NCBI GenBank assembly: GCA_046155605.1
Contig: JBJXFQ010000026.1
Span: forward strand, 1-29,905
DNA from: JAEUIZ01 sp046155605
GTDB lineage: Bacteria; Planctomycetota; Phycisphaerae; Phycisphaerales; UBA1924
DNA: 29,905 nucleotides
Direction of reading: 5' to 3'
The notes under the pieces were generated by a model, which was not told where the DNA came from, did no database searches, and worked only from the letters and a program-made list of their open reading frames with translations. Below, in pieces: positions 7,394-14,174 of this stretch; the stretch's first letter is position 1, and each line of letters begins with the position of its first letter. The translations under genes were made by a program, and so were the position numbers.

Positions 7394-8193
7394 CGCGGTC
7401 CACCTGCGGCCGAGTTCGCAGCGGGCTGATTTGTGACTTCAACGGCCTCAGTCGGCCGGCGTCGGCCGCGCATCCATCGCACCGCGAGGAGGTCCAAGAG
7501 CCCGGGGATCGCGCGCTTCGTGATGCCCAGGCCGTACTTTGTGGTGCCCGCGGCGCGGGGGCGATGCCGGACGGGCATCTCGACGACCGTGTACCCCAGG
7601 TGACGCGCCGTGACGGGGATGAACCGGTGCATTCCTGCAAAATCGAGCGGGAGCCGCAGGCCGATCTCTCGCTTCAGCAGGCGCAGGGAGCAACCCGTGT
7701 CGCGGATGGTGTCGCTCAGGAGCCAGCGACGGAAGACCCGCCCGACGACCGAGCCGACCTTGCGGACAACGTTGTCCTTTCGCGCATGAGAGCGATCGCC
7801 CTGCACCATGTCGGCCCCGGTCCGGCGCATCAGTTCCAGCATCGCGCCGATCTCGGCCGGGTCGTTCTGCAGGTCGGCGTCGAGCATCGCCACCAGTTGC
7901 CCCCGGCAGGCGCGAAAGCCGGCGTGGAACGCGGCAGACTGCCCATTGCCCTTGGCGGGCGGGGTCTTCGACATGGCGACGCAGCGCAGGTGCGGCCTGG
8001 CGGGCATGAGCACGCGGATTCGGGCTTGGGTCGAGTCGGTGGAGCCGTCATCGACCAGCACGATCTCGAAGGGGATGTGCAGCGGGCGAACCGCAGCCTC
8101 GATCTGCTCGACGAGCGCGACGACGTTGTCCTGCTCGTTGTGGGCCGGCGCCATGACGGAGAGCACGATCGGCCCCGTGAGTTCGGCGGGCAT
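7390..8193 (-). CDS. DPM1-like family 2 glycosyltransferase
   Basis: The protein has 267 aa and is a cytoplasmic-face GT-A enzyme predicted to move a sugar from a nucleotide donor to a polyprenyl phosphate. Its pattern is that of dolichol-phosphate-mannose synthase-like enzymes: VMAPAHNEQDNV near residue 15, FEIVLVDDGSTDST at 42-55, GNGQSAAFHAG at 82-92, MLDADLQNDP with the DxD pair Asp105/Asp107, and RDTGCSLRLLKRE. It has no C-terminal membrane anchor; the coupled LAB_N protein may supply membrane attachment. The ATG at 8193 was chosen because the core fold starts about 10 residues later. A further in-frame ATG at 8295 would add 34 residues with no family support. A TATCCT box lies 8 nt before the ATG and no Shine-Dalgarno sequence is seen. 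Confidence 0.9.
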   Translation of the reverse strand: MPAELTGPIVLSVMAPAHNEQDNVVALVEQIEAAVRPLHIPFEIVLVDDGSTDSTQARIRVLMPARPHLRCVAMSKTPPAKGNGQSAAFHAGFRACRGQLVAMLDADLQNDPAEIGAMLELMRRTGADMVQGDRSHARKDNVVRKVGSVVGRVFRRWLLSDTIRDTGCSLRLLKREIGLRLPLDFAGMHRFIPVTARHLGYTVVEMPVRHRPRAAGTTKYGLGITKRAIPGLLDLLAVRWMRGRRRPTEAVEVTNQPAANSAAGGPR

Positions 8194-8336
8194 GGGTGCA
8201 GAGGATAGCGAGTTGTGAGCGCCAAGGTGTGCGCGAGGCGTTTCGCTGGCGTGAAAAACAAAGGAAGCCGACGCGAAGGCGCGCCGGCGTTCCATGATTT
8301 GGCTCTTGACTGCCGCGCCGTGAGGCGCGAGTCGGA

Positions 8337-8630
8337 CTACCAGCGACGAGAACCGCCGCCGCCGCCACCACCGCCGCCGCCACCCGCCGCGCGGGGCTTG
8401 GCCTCGTTGACGGTGAGGTCGCGGCCGTCGATGTTCTTGCCGCTGAGGGCGGACATCGCGGCGCGGGCCTGATCGTCATTGGCGAACTCGACGAACCCGA
8501 ACCCGCGGGGGCGGCCCGTTTCACGATCCGTGACCAGCGACGCGGACGTGACCTCGCCGTGGGCGGCGAAGAGGTCCCGGAGTTGCGACTCGGAGGTATT
8601 GAACGAGAGGTTACCTACATAAAGCTTCAT
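8337..8630 (-). CDS. Small RRM-type RNA-binding protein with Gly-rich tail
   Basis: The protein has 97 aa. A single RNA recognition motif fills residues 1-80, with RNP2 as LYVGNL at 3-8 and RNP1 as RGFGFVEF around 42-49. The C-terminus is a run of eleven glycines ending in SRRW. This is the architecture of bacterial Rbp proteins (best known in cyanobacteria), which bind single-stranded RNA and are often cold-responsive. It has no membrane or export signal. The ATG at 8630 directly begins the first beta strand. A TTG upstream at 8663 would add 11 residues with no support. It is a single-gene unit divergent from the ferredoxin gene. The glycine run comes from a GGN-type repeat that may be prone to length change. 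Confidence 0.94.
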   Translation of the reverse strand: MKLYVGNLSFNTSESQLRDLFAAHGEVTSASLVTDRETGRPRGFGFVEFANDDQARAAMSALSGKNIDGRDLTVNEAKPRAAGGGGGGGGGGGSRRW

Positions 8631-8809
8631 TGTGTTTCCACATTGCCCGAAAGGACTTTCCAAAGTGGGCCGCTGCTTCGACTCGGGCTGAAAAAGCGTC
8701 GGGAGACCTGAGTGGACTCGACCGACAGGGCCGGGACCGAAACAGAGATCAACGTCATTCTAGGCACGCTGCGGGCCGGAGTCCACCGGGCAGGGTCTGG
8801 GCGAGCCGA

Positions 8810-8825
8810 GGCGACCGCGGTCGCC
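8810..8825. promoter_or_regulatory. 16-bp perfect palindrome, possible operator
   Basis: GGCGACCGCGGTCGCC reads identically on both strands. It lies in the divergent gap, about 80-100 bp upstream of the ferredoxin promoter candidate. Such symmetry could bind a dimeric repressor such as a redox or Fe-S regulator. In GC-rich DNA it could also arise by chance or simply form a hairpin. No regulator gene lies nearby. Confidence 0.3.
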
Positions 8826-8878
8826 GATACACCTCCTCACTCGCGCCGAGCGTGTGCGACACACCATGTGCAACGATC

Positions 8879-8910
8879 TTGCCATCCGGCTGCGCACGAC
8901 GATCTATAGT
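8879..8910 (+). promoter_or_regulatory. Candidate promoter of the ferredoxin-iscX unit
   Basis: TATAGT at 8905-8910 is a good -10 box located 20 bp before the ATG at 8931. TTGCCA at 8879-8884 is the best -35 match, but the spacer of 20 bp is longer than normal, so the -35 assignment is doubtful. An AAGGA ribosome binding site at 8920-8924 follows. Confidence 0.35.
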
Positions 8911-8930
8911 GTGCCCGACAAGGATCCACG

Positions 8931-9329
8931 ATGCACCTTCGACATTCCGACCACGACCACGGCCCGCCGACCGTCGAGATCAAGTATCTCCTCGAAGACC
9001 CGCAAGGGTTGACGGGGAGCGACAAGGCCGAGCATTCCGTGATGGCCGCCAAGGGCGAGCACCTGCTCGAAGTGGCGATCGAGCACGGGATCAACATCGA
9101 GCACGCGTGCGGTGGGGTGTGCGCGTGCTCGACGTGCCATGTCTATGTCGAAGAGGGAATGGCGAGCCTCACCGAATCGACCGAGGCCGAGGACGACCGC
9201 GTCGAGGAAGCCCCGGGGCTTCGTCGAGACAGCCGGCTCTCGTGCCAGTGCATCATCAAGGGCGACGGCCCAATCGTGGTGCGTGTGCCATCGTGGAACC
9301 GGAACGCGGTCAAGGAAGTGCCGCATTAG
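8931..9329 (+). CDS. fdx: Isc-type [2Fe-2S] ferredoxin
   Basis: The protein has 132 aa and is an adrenodoxin-like electron carrier that feeds electrons to Fe-S cluster assembly. Ligand cysteines follow the Isc ferredoxin spacing: Cys60, Cys66 and Cys69 in HACGGVCACSTCHVYVEEG, and Cys105 in DSRLSCQC. Two extra cysteines, Cys64 and Cys107, sit close by. EHGINIEHACGG is the usual run-up to the cluster. An N-terminal extension rich in His and Asp (MHLRHSDHDHGPP) is unusual for the family. The ATG follows AAGGA at a good distance. The next gene is IscX, 20 bp downstream, which firmly ties this ferredoxin to the ISC pathway. The other isc genes are not in the window. Confidence 0.93.
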   Translation: MHLRHSDHDHGPPTVEIKYLLEDPQGLTGSDKAEHSVMAAKGEHLLEVAIEHGINIEHACGGVCACSTCHVYVEEGMASLTESTEAEDDRVEEAPGLRRDSRLSCQCIIKGDGPIVVRVPSWNRNAVKEVPH

Positions 9330-9349
9330 CGATTGGCGTCGAGGGATCG

Positions 9350-9598
9350 ATGATGCACCCGGACTTCCACTGGCTCGACGTGCGGCTCATCGGCGAACTT
9401 CTCGCGGAGCGTCACGGCGACATCGATCCGCTCGCCGTTCGCTTTGTTGATCTTCGTCTGCTCGTCGAGGCCCTCCCCGGGTTCAAGGAGCAGCCGGGCC
9501 ATCCCGTGAACGAGCGGATCCTCGAAGAGATTCAGCGGCACTGGATCGAGGAGCGCGACGACCTCGCCGATCTCGACTCGTCAGACGACGACGACTGA
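9350..9598 (+). CDS. iscX: IscX, Fe-S cluster assembly adaptor
   Basis: The protein has 82 aa, slightly longer than E. coli IscX (66 aa). IscX is a small acidic protein that binds the cysteine desulfurase IscS and iron and tunes ISC cluster assembly. The characteristic pattern is present: FHWLDVRLIGELLAERHGDIDPLAVRFVDLRLLVEALPGF, then NERILEEIQRHWIEERDD. The C-terminus ends in an extra Asp-rich tail (DLADLDSSDDDD). Two adjacent ATGs (9350 and 9353) are possible starts; the first follows GAGG at 9341. It is co-directional with the ferredoxin gene, 20 bp away, as in classical isc operons where fdx and iscX are neighbours. I am confident of the family and infer the function. Confidence 0.92.
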   Translation: MMHPDFHWLDVRLIGELLAERHGDIDPLAVRFVDLRLLVEALPGFKEQPGHPVNERILEEIQRHWIEERDDLADLDSSDDDD

Positions 9599-9651
9599 CG
9601 CCGATCGGCGGCCTTCCGCTACGATGAAGCGGCGGAGACGGGAGGCGTCCG

Positions 9652-10164
9652 ATGCTTCGAAGGGTGCTCGCCGGGTCCGCCGTGCTTCTCACGATCGTCA
9701 TTCTGGCGAGCGTGCGGTACGGCATGTTTCTGCAGATCGGACCGGCGCACAGCATGGGGATCGCCGCCGGCGCGCTCGTACTCGTCGAGCGCATGATGCC
9801 GATCGGGACGGCCGCGACCGCGGGAACGCCGATCAACCCCGCAACTTCCGTTATCGGGTTGACCAAGAGGCCGCCGCCGCAGCAGCGAAAGACCATCGAC
9901 TTCTATCGCCACGGCTTTGCGTTCCAATGGGCGATTGAATCACGGACGAACAACTCGTACAACCCGCCAGTGCGGACGTTTGAGTTCCCCCTGACGTGGC
10001 TTCTGCCGTTCTTCGCGCTTCCGGCGGTGTTTGTGGTGAACCGTCGGATCACGCGGCGAAGGGATGGTCGCTGTGTCAACTGCGGCTACGAACTGGCCGG
10101 CGCGACACGCTGCGCCGAGTGTGGTTTGTCGGCGCCAAAGAGCAGCGCCGCAGCCCCGGCGTAG
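9652..10164 (+). CDS. Small membrane protein with C-terminal zinc ribbon
   Basis: The protein has 170 aa. Hydrophobic segments at about 6-22 and 112-130 suggest two membrane helices with a periplasmic segment between them. The C-terminal cytoplasmic tail carries CVNCGYELAG followed by CAECG (Cys141, 144, 154, 157), a four-cysteine zinc ribbon. I know this type of tail from many uncharacterised planctomycete membrane proteins. The basic stretch RRITRRRDGR just before it supports a cytoplasmic location. The ATG at 9652 follows a strong GGGAGG site. The gene begins 53 bp after iscX and could be read through from it, though no functional link is evident. Function unknown. Confidence 0.8.
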   Translation: MLRRVLAGSAVLLTIVILASVRYGMFLQIGPAHSMGIAAGALVLVERMMPIGTAATAGTPINPATSVIGLTKRPPPQQRKTIDFYRHGFAFQWAIESRTNNSYNPPVRTFEFPLTWLLPFFALPAVFVVNRRITRRRDGRCVNCGYELAGATRCAECGLSAPKSSAAAPA

Positions 10165-10194
10165 TGCGCGACGTGCGCGCCAGAGTGACCCGTT

Positions 10195-10235
10195 CAAAGA
10201 AGAAAGCCGGCCCGGGCTCCCTCGAACCCGGGCCG
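10195..10235 (-). terminator. Intrinsic terminator for the beta-propeller gene
   Basis: The arms CGGCCCGGG (10208-10216) and CCCGGGCCG (10227-10235) form a perfect 9-bp stem with a 10-nt loop. On the minus strand the hairpin is followed by the T-rich tail GCTTTCTTCTTTG. It lies 90 bp after the stop of the minus-strand dockerin gene at 10325, and may also stop plus-strand reading from 10164. Confidence 0.7.
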
Positions 10236-10324
10236 ACGATGCGTACCCAGCCGTGCCATCCTGCGAAACGAAGCCAACTGGAGAGCAAGCCCGGTTCGCC
10301 GCAGATGGGCAGAGGAGTGCTCGC

Positions 10325-11266
10325 CTACGGGCAGCCGACTGAGTACGCGGACTGGAACGCGATGTAATCGTTGATGTTCAGCAGGCCCTCACCGGTGAGG
10401 TCCGCCCGCATGTCGCCGGCCTGGTAGGTGTTGTTGAACGACACGAAGTCGAGGATGTTGAGCGCGCCGCTGCCGTCAAAGTCCGCGGCACACGGCGTCG
10501 TGACCATCACCATCGCGAGCACGTCCGAGGGGACCGAGAACGTGTTGATGACCGCGCCGGTGACCGCGTTCACCCGACGGACATTGCCCGTGAGCGACGA
10601 GACGAGGAGGTTGTTCGCGTCCGGCACGACGCCCGTCTGGCCCTCGGCGACTTGGAATGTGCCGTAGTACGCGCCGGTGACGTCGTTGACGCGGTAGACG
10701 GTACCGCCGAGGGTGCCCAGGACGAGTTCGTTCGAGGTGAGCGTCATCGAATCGACCTGCCCGCCACAGACCGTCAGCAGCGTGAAGGAGCCGGATGCCG
10801 TGCCGGTCTTGTAGACGAAGGTCGAGTGTCCGCCGACATAGAGCGTCGAGCCCTTGACGGCCAGCGCCGAGACGTCGGAGTTGCCGGGCAGCGTGCGGGT
10901 ACCGACGATCTGACCCGTGGTCATGTCGAGGCGGCGGATGGTGCGATCGGCCGAGCCGACGAGCAGCGCGTTGCCGTCGACGGCGAGCGCCTTGATGTCG
11001 CCGCCGATCGAGAAGAACTGGCTGATCGAATGCTGCGCGATGTCATAGACGAGCACGTTGCCGAACGAGTCGGCCATGACCAGGTTGGACCCCAGCGGCG
11101 CTATCGCGCGAATCTGGGTGCAGGACGTGCCGAGGTTGGTGACCTGACCCGTCGCGGGGTTGAGTTTGTACAGGTTGCCCTGGTTGCCGCCGAGGTACAC
11201 GTCGTTGGCGGCGAGCGCGGTGCCGGTGGTCGCGAGCAGGGCGGTGAGGGCGAGAATCCTTCGCAT
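10325..11266 (-). CDS. Secreted PQQ-type beta-propeller protein with dockerin
   Basis: The protein has 313 aa. A Sec signal peptide (MRRILALTALLATTGTALAA) is followed by about six repeats of a propeller blade such as GNQGNLYKLNPATGQV, GNVLVYDIAQ, GSADRTIRRLDMTTGQ, GGTVYRVNDVTGA and GNVRRVNAVTGAV. These resemble PQQ/WD-like blades used for protein or ligand binding. Residues about 259-313 form a Cys-bounded dockerin with two Ca-binding-like loops, ADFDGSGALNILDFVSFNN and ADLTGEGLLNINDYIAF. These are closer to classical dockerin than the NVNDFVCF form in its neighbours. AGGAG lies at a good distance before the ATG. It is probably exported and held at the cell surface; no enzymatic motif is visible. 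A hairpin terminator follows. Confidence 0.88.
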   Translation of the reverse strand: MRRILALTALLATTGTALAANDVYLGGNQGNLYKLNPATGQVTNLGTSCTQIRAIAPLGSNLVMADSFGNVLVYDIAQHSISQFFSIGGDIKALAVDGNALLVGSADRTIRRLDMTTGQIVGTRTLPGNSDVSALAVKGSTLYVGGHSTFVYKTGTASGSFTLLTVCGGQVDSMTLTSNELVLGTLGGTVYRVNDVTGAYYGTFQVAEGQTGVVPDANNLLVSSLTGNVRRVNAVTGAVINTFSVPSDVLAMVMVTTPCAADFDGSGALNILDFVSFNNTYQAGDMRADLTGEGLLNINDYIAFQSAYSVGCP

Positions 11267-11353
11267 GGGTGGGCTCCTTTTCGGGGCGGTTTCGTGTGGA
11301 CAGGCCCGCGATGGACCTGTCTGGAAACGATTCTGCCACAGGAAACAGGAACC

Positions 11354-12046
11354 TCAATCCCGCTGAACAGGGGGATTCGCACGATGCACCACCAGAATCT
11401 CATCCAATGGCTTGCGCTGAACATCGGGCACCTGGCAGCCCTCGGCCGGATAACCCACGGGCACGAGCAGGAACGGCCGTTCGTGGTCTGGGCGCTTCAG
11501 AATCTCCCCGAGAAACGCCATCGGGCTCGGCGTGTGCGTCAGCGACACCAGCCCGGCGTGATGGATCGCCGCTAGTAGTAGCCCCACCGCGATGCCCACC
11601 GACTCATTCGCGTAATAGACCTGCCCCGATCGCCCCGCGGCATCCGGATCCGTGCGCACGAGTTTGAACACCACGATGAGCCATGGCGCAATCTCGAGAA
11701 ACTCTTTTTCAGGCCCCGTCTGAAGCGGTGCGAGGTCGGCCAGCCACTCCGGGTTCGCACGCCGCGCGTAAAGTTCTCGCTCCTCCGCTTCGGCCGCGAA
11801 TCGGATCTCGCGTTTGAGTGCGGGCTCACTGACGGCGACAAACCGCCAGGGCTGTTTGTTGGCACCCGATGGAGCGGTTCCCGCAGCCGCTACAACCTGC
11901 CGAATCGTCTCCTCAGAGACCGAACGATCCGAGAACGACCGCACGGACCGCCGTAGCCGCATGGTCTCGTAGAAGGCTCGGGCGGCCGCTTCGGGAGGCC
12001 GATCCGTGGACAGTGGTTGATACGGAACGTGGGGATAATGGGTCAT
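11354..12046 (-). CDS. Nitroreductase-fold flavoprotein, iodotyrosine deiodinase-like
   Basis: The protein has 230 aa and is an FMN-dependent member of the nitroreductase superfamily. It starts RRSVRSFSDRSVSEETI, with the basic FMN-phosphate region, and continues AAAGTAPSGANKQPWRFV, THTPSPMAFLGEILKRP and VPVGYPAEGCQVPDVQRKPLDEI, the pattern of the iodotyrosine deiodinase (IYD) subgroup. Residues Glu89, Tyr93 and Lys114 keep the spacing of human IYD Glu157, Tyr161 and Lys182, which grip the amino-acid zwitterion of halotyrosine. This suggests reductive dehalogenation of halotyrosines or a related substrate, but generic nitroreductase activity cannot be excluded. It lacks an export signal and is presumably cytoplasmic. 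The start ATG has only a weak ribosome binding site. It lies 87 bp upstream of the beta-propeller gene, without an obvious functional link. Confidence 0.88.
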   Translation of the reverse strand: MTHYPHVPYQPLSTDRPPEAAARAFYETMRLRRSVRSFSDRSVSEETIRQVVAAAGTAPSGANKQPWRFVAVSEPALKREIRFAAEAEERELYARRANPEWLADLAPLQTGPEKEFLEIAPWLIVVFKLVRTDPDAAGRSGQVYYANESVGIAVGLLLAAIHHAGLVSLTHTPSPMAFLGEILKRPDHERPFLLVPVGYPAEGCQVPDVQRKPLDEILVVHRANPPVQRD

Positions 12047-12125
12047 GAGCGTTCGCGCTTCCGAGGGCGAACGGCAAGCGTATCAGGAACGTGCTTTCTC
12101 GGCGCTCGCGGCGGCTTCTCGGACG

Positions 12126-12725
12126 CTACGGCTTCTCAGACTGCGACGCTGACGGCTCGCTCGCCGACGTCACCGCCTGCTGCGGCGTCTGTGGCTTGCC
12201 CGTACCCCCTTCGGGCGGCGGTAGCGGCAGGGCCTTCGGCACGGATGTCGCGTAGATCGAATCCAGGTTCGTCCGGTTCACCCGGTTATACAGCGCCAAC
12301 GCCTGCTTGTCGTTGATCATCACCGGCACTCGCGCCCGCACGACGCCCTGATATGGGTTGTACCAGAAACTCGCGTGGCGAGGGTCAATCGTCATTCGAA
12401 TCGGCGGGTCGCGCAGGTCGGCCTCGTCCTCGGTCGCGATCTCGACCCATGGACGGTCGGGTGTCACGAGCCCGTTTCGCGGAGGATCGGTCTCGAACCA
12501 GGTCGGATCGACCGTTACGGGCCAGCCACGCTGGTTGGTTGGTCCCTCGTTGGATGCCGCGTGCAGGCTCAATACCTGCTCGAACTTGCGGACGCTTGTG
12601 CTGACGCGCTGACGCACCTGTTCCTCGGCGAGGCGGCCGAGCCACCAGTCGCCGATCCAGGCAAAGAAGCCCACGCCGGCCAGCACAGCCACCACATCCA
12701 CGGTGCGTCGCAATGGGCTCGTCAT
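12126..12725 (-). CDS. Membrane-anchored hypothetical protein
   Basis: The protein has 199 aa. The N-terminus has a single hydrophobic span at about residues 9-26 (VDVVAVLAGVGFFAWIG), so it is probably tethered to the inner membrane with the bulk in the periplasm. The middle contains PTWFETDPPRNGL, IRMTIDPRHASFWYNPYQGVVRARVPVMI and ALALYNRVNRTNLDSIY. The C-terminal 40 residues are rich in Pro, Gln and Ser and look disordered. GAGGGA precedes the ATG. I do not recognise a family. It lies 80 bp upstream of the nitroreductase gene in the same direction and may be co-transcribed, and it is divergent from the M16 gene. No function can be assigned. Confidence 0.7.
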   Translation of the reverse strand: MTSPLRRTVDVVAVLAGVGFFAWIGDWWLGRLAEEQVRQRVSTSVRKFEQVLSLHAASNEGPTNQRGWPVTVDPTWFETDPPRNGLVTPDRPWVEIATEDEADLRDPPIRMTIDPRHASFWYNPYQGVVRARVPVMINDKQALALYNRVNRTNLDSIYATSVPKALPLPPPEGGTGKPQTPQQAVTSASEPSASQSEKP

Positions 12726-12863
12726 GGGGTTCCCTCGTGTCTAGTTTCGGCCAGCGGGCTTTGTGGAATCGGCCGCTTGCGGTCGTAGCCGCGCCATATC
12801 GACGCTTGTAGGGATCGCGCCGCCACGCCGGCCTTATCGGTCCCGCGTACACTCGCCGCAAGC

Positions 12864-14111
12864 ATGGAACGAATCGTCACGCGAACCCTGTCCTGCGGAA
12901 TGCCCCTGATCGTCGAGGCCATGCCCGGCGTCCGTTCCGTGGGGCTGACATGGCTCCTCCCCGCCGGCACCGCGACGCAGCCCGCCGACCGCGAGGGGCT
13001 GACGGCGATGCTGCTCGAGATGCTGCATCGCGGGGCAGGGGGGTTGGATTCGCGCGCCCAGGCCGATGCTTTGGATCGCGTCGGCGCGTCCCGCTCGGCC
13101 GATGCCGGGGCGTACCACGTCCGCGTGAGCGCGACGATGCTGGGTGATCGACTGGCCGAAGCGCTGCCGCTGATCGTCGATATGGTTCGCAGACCGCGCT
13201 TCGACGAGGATTCGATTGAGCCGGCGCGCGATCTGGCGATGCAGTCGCTCGAGTCGCTCGCCGACAACCCGCAGGAGCGCGCCTCGATTGCCGCCCGCGC
13301 GCGTCACCTTCCCCCGCCGCTCAATCGCTCGACGCTGGGTACTGAATCCGGCATCACGTCCACGACGCGCCACGAGATCGTCGCCGCATGGCGAGATCGC
13401 GCCCAAGCGCGCGGCTCGATCCTCGCGCTCGCCGGCGCTGTCGATCCCGATACCGCAGCCGCACAACTTGATTCGCTGCTCGCCGGGTGGTCGGGCGAGG
13501 TCGCCGATGCCTCGCCCGCGGCCGCGCCGTCCCGGGGCTATGCGCACGAGTCCGATCAGAGCAACCAGGTCCAGATCATCGTGATGCACGACGCGCCCGC
13601 CGAGCCGCACGCGGATTCGATTCTGGAGAAGGTCGCAATTTCCGTCCTCTCGGGCGGGATGTCGGGCCGGCTCTTCACGGAGGTTCGAGAGAAGCGCGGC
13701 CTCTGCTACTCAGTCTCCGCGGGCTACTCGGCCGCCAAGACCTTCGGCTCGGTCGTCGCGTATGTCGGCACAGGGCCCGATCGCGCGCAGGAGTCGCTCG
13801 ACGTGCTGCTGGCCGAGTTGCAGCGGCTCAACTCGCCCGCCGGTGCGGTGACGCCGGAGGAGTTTCAGCGCACGATGGTGGGCATGAAGTCACGCGTGGT
13901 TTTCGCTGGAGAGTCGACTCCGGCACGCGCCGGCTCACTCGCCTACGACTGGCACCGCTTGGGCCGCCCGCGTTCGCTTGCCGAGATCGCCTCTCAACTC
14001 GATGCCGTGACGCTTGAAGCCCTCAACGCCTATCTCGCGCGTCGTCGACTCGGCCGACTGACGATCCAGACACTGGGTCCGAACACGCTGCAACCGCCCG
14101 CGCACGCCTGA
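12864..14111 (+). CDS. M16-family peptidase homologue lacking the zinc motif
   Basis: The protein has 415 aa, the usual length of a half-clamshell M16 subunit. In active M16 peptidases a GLxHFLEHMLFKGT-like motif binds zinc. Here the aligned stretch is GLTAMLLEMLHRGA (residues 45-58), so both His ligands and the catalytic Glu position of HxxEH are lost. The C-terminal half keeps the substrate-binding R/Y signature, GRLFTEVREKRGLCYSVSAGYS, at residues 269-289. The protein therefore resembles the non-catalytic subunit of heterodimeric bacterial M16 peptidases, which work with an active partner. No such partner gene is next to it. The ATG at 12864 has a weak ribosome binding site. No signal peptide is seen, so it may be cytoplasmic. 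Its role is inferred from family only. Confidence 0.88.
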   Translation: MERIVTRTLSCGMPLIVEAMPGVRSVGLTWLLPAGTATQPADREGLTAMLLEMLHRGAGGLDSRAQADALDRVGASRSADAGAYHVRVSATMLGDRLAEALPLIVDMVRRPRFDEDSIEPARDLAMQSLESLADNPQERASIAARARHLPPPLNRSTLGTESGITSTTRHEIVAAWRDRAQARGSILALAGAVDPDTAAAQLDSLLAGWSGEVADASPAAAPSRGYAHESDQSNQVQIIVMHDAPAEPHADSILEKVAISVLSGGMSGRLFTEVREKRGLCYSVSAGYSAAKTFGSVVAYVGTGPDRAQESLDVLLAELQRLNSPAGAVTPEEFQRTMVGMKSRVVFAGESTPARAGSLAYDWHRLGRPRSLAEIASQLDAVTLEALNAYLARRRLGRLTIQTLGPNTLQPPAHA

Positions 14112-14174
14112 TCGCACCGATTGCCGCGTGGGGCGTGCCCCAGCGTCCGGGCATACTGTTGCTCAGGCACCCGC

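Larger units (their letters stand above)
8631..8930. other. Divergent intergenic region between RRM and ferredoxin genes
   Basis: This 300-bp gap holds the 5' regions of two divergent genes. I see no credible ORF. It contains a 16-bp perfect palindrome (8810-8825) and a -10-like TATAGT (8905-8910) facing the ferredoxin gene, both listed separately. The segment nearest the RRM gene shows no clear promoter to my eye. Confidence 0.5.

Noticed and set aside
8194..8295. Upstream ATG extending the GT2 protein by 34 residues
   Set aside because: The extension has no family support and the GT-A fold begins just after the later ATG.
8314..8329. CGCGCC/GGCGCG hairpin just after the RRM gene as a terminator
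   Set aside because: The stem is only 6 bp and the minus-strand flank has no T-tract, so I do not call it.
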